From: Bremia lactucae
Lineage: Eukaryota; Oomycota; Peronosporomycetes; Peronosporales; Peronosporaceae
DNA: 64,000 bases
Assembly: GCF_004359215.1 (NCBI RefSeq)
Contig: NC_090610.1
Span: 13,041,021-13,105,020 of the forward strand
Direction of reading: 5' to 3'
Shown here piece after piece: positions 47,624 through 56,700 of the stretch. A program made the position numbers and the translations under genes. Position 1 is the stretch's first letter. Each line of letters starts with the position of its first letter. The notes beneath the pieces are model-generated. The model searched no databases. It was not told the DNA's origin and saw only the letters and a program-made list of their open reading frames with translations.

Positions 47624-49757
47624 ACTTCAAATTCTTATTATGAGGAGCAACGATGCGCGGAGTATCCGCAGCATTCGTGCAAAAGCAACAGTCGTTATCG
47701 ATAGAAAATCGATGTTACTTTGCACGCAAACGTGCCGACAAGTTGAAATCAAATTCAGTGCTCTATAAAGCTCGTAGTAGAGCTATACACTGTTCATCCT
47801 AGGCGTAAGCCGAACGGATTAATTCAGTGATAGGCGATATTATAGTAGCAAATAATCCGCCCTGCGTGATAACGCATCAGCCAAATCAAGCTGCTTGCCT
47901 GGCTTATGCTTCATCTTGATATTGTATTCGGCGAAAATAGAAAGTCATCAAGCCATTCTCTGAGAAAGATGGGGCGACTTAGTCGCAGTGCGTAGTGACG
48001 TGTGATCTGTATATATCACAAACGGCTTAAAGCCTAGCAGATGAACCCTGAATTCGACAAGAACCAACTTCATTGCGAGTACCTTTTCGTCATGAACTGC
48101 GTTCATCGCAGCTATAAGCTTTCTAGGCTCGAACGCAATTACACTTTCACACCCATCAGCATCTGTTTGCAACAGATCACTGCCAATGGCAAAATCCGAT
48201 GCGTCACACACGACAACTGAAAGGCCAATTTGGATTTGGCAGTGCCATAATCGGGGCATGGATAAGACTACCCTTAACTGCTTGAAAAGCATTTTGCTCT
48301 GTGCTAGTCCTGCACCAATCTGAATCCATTTAAAGGAGATTCGATAATGGCCGAACCATATCAGCGTAAGTTTCGCTATATTTGTTTAAATTATTGGCTA
48401 ACCAACCACTTACACAAATACTTTGGTTTTGGAACCGGTCAATCTACTATGACTTTCACTTAGCAAGATCCGCTCCAAGGCCTCTCTTCCCAATGAAGCA
48501 CCCTAAAAGATTTTCCTTTGCGCCAAAAATGCATTTAGATGCATTGCCAACACTCGAGCACTGCTCCCAAATGGTCTGAATGGTTTACCACATCCAACCA
48601 ACCCTGCTCCACACGACTATGGACAAAAAGGTCGTTAAAATAATCCTGTGCATAACCTCGATGAGGGCGGAACAGCTGCGTCACTTGACGATTAGATGTT
48701 GCCGAGGCGTTGGAAAGCCCTTGTGGCATAATTAATTACTCCCATTGCAGACCGCTTGGGGTGCTAACCCCAAGCGGTCTGCAATGGAAGTTCTTGCTGT
48801 ACGCGGAATATCGCTAGCTTGCATGAGCAATTCCTAATATCCATCAACTAAGTCCAATGCACTGTACATTGTACATTCCACAACATTGTTCTGAAGAACA
48901 TCCTTTCTAGAAATGGGGTTTGTGCTGGTATAGTGGCAGCATTCAGCTTATTATAAGCATGTACAACGCGCGTTTTACCATTTGGCTTTTTGACACAAAA
49001 TGTCGGTGTCGAATGAGGAGATTTGCTCTCTCTTACCATTCCAGCCTCGTGCTTAGCACGTAAGAAAAAATCAATGACGTCACACTGTTCCTTTCGGAAA
49101 GGCCACTGTCATGTGACACATTATTTATTCCCGGATTCAAGTCAAATTTCAAGACGGACATCTCTATCCGAGGGTTAAACAGATGGTGGATTGGTACGTA
49201 CCACATCTTGGAATTGCTAAATCAAGGAGTAAAATGAATCCGTAGGAACTTTAAGGATCGATAATTCATTCCACGCACTAAGGGCAGCTTTTGTGTCATC
49301 CAGGACAGTTTGTCCAGAAGTAACGATAATTTTAACTCAATCGTTGGTCGAATGACCGCCATCTCAGATAAGACCCCAGCCTTGAAGGCTCGACCGCACT
49401 CATCAATAGACATTTCGTCTAGCTCTAAAAGAGCATGTACGGGATTCCGCAAGGCTAACTTTCCCCTCGATGTTAACGGTTGCGCCATGTACAAGCGTAT
49501 GCAATTAATCGCTCGTATCATCTTCTTTTTTAGGGCATGACCATTTCATTGTCTTCCCTGTCTTTGAATAGAGACAATACACCTCTTATTGGCCGGGACA
49601 TTCACGTCTCAAAATTTTTAACCTGTATTGGTTCTATACCAGAGCTAATAACTAATTCAACATCTGACAAGGAGTTGGGTAACTCAACTTCCTTGCCCAG
49701 CGACCATTTACGTGTCGCTGAATCCTCTATGAGGCACATAATACTGTCCTTGGTGGT
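47624..49757 (-). repeat. Inverted internal segment of family B copy 3
   Basis: Flanking gag-protease (to 47623) and integrase (from 49887) read plus, while RNase H, RT and the pre-RT linker between them read minus and in reverse order. The left junction lies in the 10-bp palindrome GAAGTACTTC (47619-47628). The right junction lies in a double palindrome (49758-49886). Confidence 0.8.
48742..48787. repeat. Perfect inverted repeat, 21-bp arms, 4-nt loop
   Basis: CCATTGCAGACCGCTTGGGG begins the left arm and its exact reverse complement follows after GCTA. The homologous family B copy at 28885-28915 has the left arm sequence and TGCTAACC, but not the right arm. The right arm is therefore an inverted insertion. 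Confidence 0.95.
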
Positions 49758-49886
49758 CATTTCGGTAGAGAAAAGACCAACGGCTCTGTAAGCCAGATTA
49801 CTTGGTGACCTGGCTTACAGAGCCGTTGGTCTTTTCTCTACCGAAATGCCAGTTGTAAAGCTTGGTGACCCAAGCTTTACAACTGG
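49758..49886. repeat. Two adjacent perfect inverted repeats (39-bp and 17-bp arms)
   Basis: Arms of the first are 49758-49796 and 49810-49848 with a 13-nt loop. Arms of the second are 49849-49865 and 49870-49886 with a 4-nt loop. The sequence TTGGTGACC occurs both in the first loop and between the second arms. The homologous copy at 27600-27690 has a single uninterrupted version of this connector. Confidence 0.96.
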
Positions 49887-50605
49887 GTCAGCATATACGT
49901 TTGCACATGCGAAACTAGCCAACGGGTTAAACCCTCGGCACAAGCTGCTACGCCACTGGCAAGTCTGCCCGTACCCATATGATGCTGGGAGTCCATCAGT
50001 ATGGATTTGTTTTCGGTCTACCGAAAGATTCGGCCAGTTAAACGGGCATAGTGGTATTTGATGACCGATTAAGCAAAATGCTGACTTAGCAGCTGTGCCG
50101 GTACCATTGATGTTGAAGATACATCCAGGCTGTTCATCGATCGCGTGTTTTCACAACGCGGATTTCCTGTAGCAATTGTTTCTGATCAGGACCCCGTTTC
50201 ACGGGTAAATTCTGGAAACAGATTTTTGAATGCTTGGCACCAGATTGGACATGCCCATAGCGGACCATCCGCAAACCGATGGTCAAATCGAACGTGTCAA
50301 TCGCGTCATTGAAGACATTTGAAGCAGTGTGTGTACTCACACTCCAAAGGGCTGGAGCTCAATGCTCCCAGTGGTGGAATATGCGTTATATAACGCTGTG
50401 CATTCCTCTACATGCTACGCTCCGTTCTATGTCAACGGTCTCACCCACCCACGCGTTCCGTTAACGATACCACTGCGTGGTTCAGGGCTTGGTGGGGGAG
50501 AATTAGCCGATAAACTTGCTGATATCAGCCCTGTTACCATTCGGAAAAAGTAAGCGAATTTCTCGCGACGCGATTTAATGTCTTAAGACATATATGTGAC
50601 ACGAT

Positions 50606-51615
50606 GGGAAAGCAACATCCAAGAAATTTTAAACGCCGGTCTATAATAGAGACAGTTCGAAAGTGCTAGATCGATTTGAGAGTTGATCGTAGTGGATCTC
50701 GCTGTGGTAGCGCAACCACAGTAAAAACAGTTGGGGGATGCTCCCCAAATAAAACTTGAGGGAATAAGTCCCCAAGAATCTGGGGGGATAAGTCTCCAGA
50801 AACTGTGGTCAAAGGTTCCCAGGTACCTTTGGAAATAAGTTTCAAAGAAGAAACTGAGACATCAGATGTCTTAGTTAACAATGATTTAGGCGCTTATACA
50901 CTCGATATGATAGCGCCTTCGAAGTTAACTTCGAATATACTCAATTGCCAACGCTTGAATCGAAATGGTTCTTGCGTGATCTTAGTAGGGGCATAGCTAA
51001 GCAGACCTGCGCACTTGTCACAGATGACAACAACGTGGCCGATATTCGGTCGGCAATAGTATTTCCTGTGACCGAAAAGATTTTTAGCAGCTTATCGTTG
51101 GACGAAAGTGTCCTCGATCAGTGGACCCGGATCGAACGTTTTACGTCCCAATCCCGGGATTTTTTGAAGACAAACCCTTCATGTAACGATTGAAAGGAAT
51201 TTAATAATGTCTTCTCTGAATCAGTACCGTGCGAGTTGCCTAAGAATGTAGGCACTCAACACGAAATCGACCTGATTCCAGGTTCAGAGCACTGTTGCGA
51301 AGCAATTGTCATTGCCTCGTGAACAAGTATTAGCGATCGACAAATTCTTTGCCGATCGCTTAGCAGCAGGCCATGTGAAAAAGTCAATTTTTCAAATAGC
51401 TCTCTGACCTTCTGTGTGCGTAAAGTAACAGGAGAATGGCGGATTGTGCATGCATTCAATCAATTGAATGCTGCAACATACCGGCTCAAACGCCGATACC
51501 ACGATAAGACGTCATCATTGATGGTATGTCAAAGAGCATTATCTTTTCGTTAATGGATCTGATGAATGGATTCTATCAGATCCTTGTGCGCGAGCAAGAT
51601 ATCCCGCTCACAGCA
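50606..51615 (+). pseudogene. Family A Gypsy copy 2 continuation: protease end, linker, RT start
   Basis: Sequence from 50606 matches family A copy 1 from about 13560, so about 330 bp of family A are missing relative to the break at 45253. A frame at 50945-51193 reads VADIRSAIVFPVTEKIFSS, matching 13851-14057. RT-start sequence follows (GTAAAGTAACAGGAGAATGG near 51420) and stops abruptly at about 51615. A reversed family A LTR follows. Confidence 0.72.
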
Positions 51616-51989
51616 GTAAGTAGGGACTTTAGCTACCAAAGGTAATTCAAAGGATTAGAATTAGGGAAAAGTAAAACTGCATTAATATATTAAGTTTCCA
51701 AAGTAACAATCTTCTATCTACTACTAAACTTATTATATTAATAACTATTTAAGTATGGCGCCTCCTTGCGCACATCACAATCGTGTCTTCTAACGATTTG
51801 CGGGGTTGAGTTAGACCTTTATCAACCAAATAATAGAGCTAATGTCTTATTGCATTAATATTATCCAATTTGGAATTATTGGATCAAAACTAAAACCAAT
51901 AATAGTTTTGTACTTCTTTTTATATTCCCTCTCATAAGAAATATCATCCATTACTCCTCTCATGGAAATAATACTTGTGTAACGGGACA
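51616..51989 (-). repeat. Family A LTR fragment in minus orientation
   Basis: On the minus strand it starts TGTCCCGTTACACAAGT at 51989 and follows the family A LTR at 43028 through CAGTTTTACTTTTCCC and TTTGGTAGCTAAAG. It joins directly to plus-strand RT sequence, so it is not a normal 3' LTR of that copy. Confidence 0.7.
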
Positions 51990-53330
51990 CCCCGATACGT
52001 CACCCCCCCTAAACCAACACTTACTATAGTGACTGGTGCAGGGTGACAGGAAATACTATTATATCGTGCCCTGAAATTGTGCGTTGTTGGTTTTAATCAA
52101 TGAAACGATTTTATCTTTATCAACTGATTTTGATCAAAATCAACATGGCGACTGCCAAGTCTGTGCGCGTAGGCCGTGCGGCTGCAAAGCTGGCAGCTGC
52201 ACGGATTCGTGCAGCTGTTGGTAATGCAAATGTTTCAGTAGACGCAAATGCGTCTACTGCGGGAAATACGTCACCTCTACTCCCAATTTTGGTGATAAAA
52301 CATGTCATTTGTTGATGACATGGCAGGTGACGGTGACAAGTCACCTGCTTCACGAATTGTAGGTACTGGACCAAGCCACCGGCATCGCCCGCCGGACCAC
52401 CTGGGGTCGATTCCGTTAAACCTTTAACGTGACAACCAGAGAGGTGATGACAAGGTTGTTCGACTCGTCGGACTTCTCTGGTAGGGAGTCATCATCCGAT
52501 GACTCTATGGGCGATGACCACTCTGGTGACGTTAGTATGCGCCATTAGAAACTAAGTGGTCGCGAAGGGAAGAGTGCTGCTGGTGGTGCTAGCATCAACA
52601 GGAAAGGAGTGATTCTAGGGATCGCTCAAAGGGCCAAGTTAACGTTAACGTTAACATGAGCCGCAGGCGAGGAACCTAAATACGTTGCGGTTTGCTCTGA
52701 AAAGAGGCCTTGGTTGCCTCTAAGGATAACCTAATGCGTTGGTCTGGTATGACCCACGATCGATCTCATATTTCGCTATTTGATTCCTCCAGGCTTTCCA
52801 TGCCTGGTAAAGATGAAACGGAATTCTTCATCGATGCCTTTTTCTGGCATCGGTAGTACTCTTCAAACGGGCAAAGGATGCAGATCCTTTGTTCCAAGCT
52901 TGAACAGCCTTTGTACAGAATGTATAAAACATAGGCCGCGAGGTCTGGCTTGACAAGCCAAATGCTTTCCGTGCACGGTTCGAGAAATCGACCGTTTTCG
53001 GTGCACGCTAGAAGTTGTACTGTTTGTCTAGAAACTGGGATTCCTTGCTTCCCGTAGGGGGGGGGGCGGGACTCATACCCATGCTTTTTGAAGGGTGATA
53101 GTCAAGCCCCTAACGAAGTATATTCCCTCAAAGATCCTTATTGGAGGACTCTCATCTCTTACGAGATGCGTCAAGGGATTGCGATCCTCGAATCCTTTTA
53201 CGAGCGCGGGAAGCGCTCGCCCTCCGATGGACCTTCTGCCGAGGAGGATGGGTCTTGCCGTGCTGCGAGACGAGACCCGAAACGTCCAACAACAGTTGGG
53301 AAAATAATAGGTAAAAACCGAAATTATTAT
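51990..53330 (+). pseudogene. Family E gag-like region, dense in hairpins
   Basis: A first frame at 52145-52315 is Ala/Arg/Lys-rich (MATAKSVRVGRAAAKLAAAR), followed by Ser/Asp-rich and basic pieces in other frames (for example FSGRESSSDDSMGDDHSG near 52460) and a tail to about 53310. A gag polyprotein with several frameshifts is my best reading, but no capsid or zinc-knuckle motif is certain. At least six perfect hairpins with arms of 8-11 bp lie between 52194 and 52891, with shorter ones at 52414, 52832 and 53201. Confidence 0.45.
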
Positions 53331-53416
53331 CTGTTTTATTTTTATCAATGTAAATATTAATATCTTGCATCATAATAACAAATGTAAAAATATATATATA
53401 ATAATTTAAAAAAATA

Positions 53417-53488
53417 GACGAGAGTAGGATTTGAACCTACATCTTCAGATTAAGAAACAACTATCATGCGAGTGTGGATACCCTCGCC
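53417..53488 (-). tRNA. tRNA-like sequence, probably a pseudo-tRNA
   Basis: The 72-nt minus-strand stretch from GGCGAGG to TCTCGTC has a seven-pair acceptor stem (two G-U) and a perfect T arm, GTAGG-TTCAAAT-CCTAC, matching the RNA polymerase III B box. The D arm and anticodon stem fold poorly, and a canonical A box is missing. The sequence TTCTTAATCTGA resembles the anticodon region of tRNA-Lys(CTT), but this is weak. It may be a decayed tRNA, an organellar insert or a SINE piece. Confidence 0.35.
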
Positions 53489-53703
53489 AACGAACGAGAC
53501 AACTCGTTCGAACCCCTTTACCTCACGGTGGTTCGAGAGGCGCTTAACAAGAAAACGCTTCTCACCACTCCGTCTATGGATGTGGTGAGGTAGGAAACAT
53601 CAGGTTCGCCTCGTTTGACGAACCCGAATAACATCGTGATTTGGATCACACCCTTTATTATTTGAGGGAGGACATTGATCACGAGCGATCCCATCGCCGC
53701 GAC

Positions 53704-56700
53704 TCAGCGGTGGCGGTTGATAAGTTTTCTCGTGACCAGTTGAAAACTTGTGCGCAGATTGCGACTGATCAACTGGCAAACAAAAGGACACATCAGTCCC
53801 TTCGAAATGAGCTGTTGATAGCTCGTCATAATTTTTTTTTCAGGAGGAAAGAGTGAATCTTCTGGTTCAAGAGAATCAAACTTTGTCTCGAGACAATAAG
53901 GCTTTGGCTCTGAACGATCAGGCTTTGGCGGATGCCATAGACCGCTCCGATGTAATCCGGAATCGGAAAAAGCTTTGTGCCGATGGTACGGGCAAAGATG
54001 TCCAACATAATACGTAGGATGCGTACGCATCCTACGAGGCAGCTCGATCGTGTACGCATTGCCTTGGCGCTGTAGTACACGAAACCGGCCGATATGCCAG
54101 GGTAGTAATTTATGATTGCCTACATTCGTCACTACGTGTTTTGGTAGGCTTACTGTAGACAGATGGACAAAGTCATTAACGTTAAATGAAAGTATGTTTG
54201 CTCTTCCATTTTTGTCAGAGTTCCGTTTCTGTCGGTTCACCGCATCAGTGGTAAAATTGTGTACGAAATAGACCACTGCTTCTCTAACCACCAGGAAGTC
54301 TCCTGCTGACTCGGATGTACTTTTGTTCTCAGTGCGACCGGCTCGCACTGCGGAGATATCAATCTCTTCATTATTAAAATTATTATCGTTCTCATTTATA
54401 ATACTGTTTTTGATGCTAAGTCTTTCAGCATCGTTGTATAAGTCAGTAATAGCAATATTACTCTAAAAAGTTGCGTTTGTCCACTTCAATGTTAGATAAA
54501 CCAACATTGGTATCCTTCGCATTGACCTTAGTGCTATGCGTGATGAGAAAGAGCTCGAAAATTCTTCGCTCGAGCGAGTCCCCCACCTTGAATAAGAGTC
54601 ACTCGCAAACAAGTTGGTATACGTGGGTGGCGTAAGCCTTTCACGAAAAATGGTGAATGCTTTGTAGAAGCATGCACTGATCTGTTGATGGCAAATTCTA
54701 CCATCGGCAAAACCTCGCTTCAACTCGTAAAAGAAGGGACATATTAGCGAAGTATCTCTTCGTGGACACGGTTTTCACGCTTTGTCTGCCCATCTGTATC
54801 AGGATGATCAGAAGTTGAAATTTTCAACCGTGTTCCAAGTTATTTGACCACAATTTGCCAAAATGTTGCCGTGAATCTAGGGTCTCGATCTAGGGCCAGT
54901 TCGAGGGTAATCTATGCTGTCAAAATATCGTGTAAACAGGACACGAGCACAGCTTTTGGCTGTTATCGACTCCGGTACTGCAGCAAGATGTAATATTTTG
55001 CTGATACAATCAACAGAAACAAGATTACCATTTTTTATGTTCGTCGGGAAATCCGAAGACGAAGTCCATGAATACAGACTGCCAACACTCTGCCGGAACA
55101 GGCAGAGGTTGTAATGGAGCACGTGATGAAGCCGAGGGTGAAACCGCTAATAAACTTCGCAAGAACGTATGTACTTGCGGACGAACTCATACAGGTGTGG
55201 CCAGTAGAAGTCGCGCTTTATCGTGAGAAAGGCCTTATCACGTCCTCGATGACCACTTATTGGAGCATCGTGGCACTCATACATGATGCGTAAATATAAA
55301 CCGTTATGGGAAGGGATGACGACACAACGTGTGTCTCCAACAATGGCTGTGTAATACAGTGAAGTGTTTCGTGTTGTGTATCGATCTGTTGAGGATCGAT
55401 ATAGTTTCGACAATCCTTTTAAGAAGTGTTGGGGGGTGATTCCTCAGGTAATTCATTTTGCTCTTAAGAGCCTTATCTTCTTGATAGGCTCTTCTAACGT
55501 CGTAGAGTAATGTTGACGACGAAACACCTCTTGTTGCAACAGTGGCCTTATGCTCACCGTTGATAGTCCCAGTCGGTTCGAAATCGGGCCGGCGCAAAAG
55601 TGCATCAACGACGACGTTAAGTTGTCCTGGTTTATACTCCACGGAGCAGTTACACTCCGCGAGCAAAGAAAATCATCTCGCCATTCTTTGAAAGAAGAGT
55701 GGACTGCTTACGGCCGTGCGTAAAGAAGCACGGTTTGTATATACAATGAATGGTCTATCTCCGAGGAGATAGACCATAAACTTAGCCAGTGCGTATTTCA
55801 TGGCAAGGAGTTCCTCGTCATGCACTGGATAGTTGCGTTCAGCAAATTGAAGCTGGCGCGATTGATAACAGACGACGAACTCTGCGCCGTCTGTGTCATA
55901 TTGCATTAACGCGCAGCCGCTTGCAAAATTGCTGGCGTCACAGACCACATGAAAATGTTGGTCTTGGTCAGCAATCTCCAGGATCGGCGATTGCATCTGG
56001 CCTTGCTTGATACTCTGAAAAGAAACGCTGGTAATCAGCGTTCCATGAACACTTACATTTTTCTTAAAAAGAAGAAAGATGTACTGTCATTTCGGCATAA
56101 TTGCGGAAGTCCTTGTGTAAGTACGCCGTTGAGCCAAGGACTTTCGAAGTCCATTTTCATCGACTGGCACAGGCCAATCGGTAATCGCCTTGATAATTTC
56201 CAGGGGCTCAGGGCGTACACCGTGTTAATCCACGATGCACCCAGGAAGTGGTATATCGCTTCAGCGAATACACACTTCTAGAGATTTGCATACAACTATG
56301 CTTACACATAAGTGTAAGAACCTTTTGAACGTGGGTACGATGTACTTCAACATCCGAGTTTCCGTTCATGGCTCTGCTATGAACGGAGACGTCATCAAAA
56401 TAGTTCGATGCAAAATCCCGCACCCATCTCAACAGATTGGTTACACATCTGTAAAATGTCGCAGGGGCATTACTAAGCTCCTGTGGCATGACCAGTCAAT
56501 CCCATAGCATACCGCTTGAGGGATTTACTGCTGTGAGCGGGATATCCTGTTCACGCATGAGGATCTGATAGAATCCATCCATCAGATTCATTGACGAAAA
56601 GATAATGCTCTTTGACATACCATCAATGATGACGTCTTTTCGTGGTATCGGCGTTTGAGCCGGTATGTTGCTGCGCTCAATTTATTGAATGAATGCACAA

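Larger units (their letters stand above)
45781..50605 (+). pseudogene. Family B Gypsy copy 3 with an internal inversion
   Basis: Plus-strand gag runs from 45788 (MEEFPELSEVKRAAFEKL), shifts frame near 46020 and continues to about 46232. A zinc knuckle with CNLCGSTKHLRPAC lies near 46678. Protease-region sequence at 47070-47200 reads RYDLFLGLAWLERHEPW with stops nearby. From 47624 to 49757 the element is reversed: RNase H at 48292-47948 (VVCDASDFAIGSDLL), RT at 48729-48535 (YFNDLFVHSR, catalytic D lost) and RT start at 49039-48848. Integrase resumes on the plus strand at 49887-50553 (CYAPFYVNGLTHPRVPLTIP). It ends by a short microhomology with family A at about 50605. Confidence 0.78.

Noticed and set aside
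52145..52315. Ala/Arg/Lys-rich frame resembling a small basic chromatin or ribosomal protein
   Set aside because: It is short, embedded in hairpin-dense retroelement sequence and followed by frameshifted gag-like pieces.
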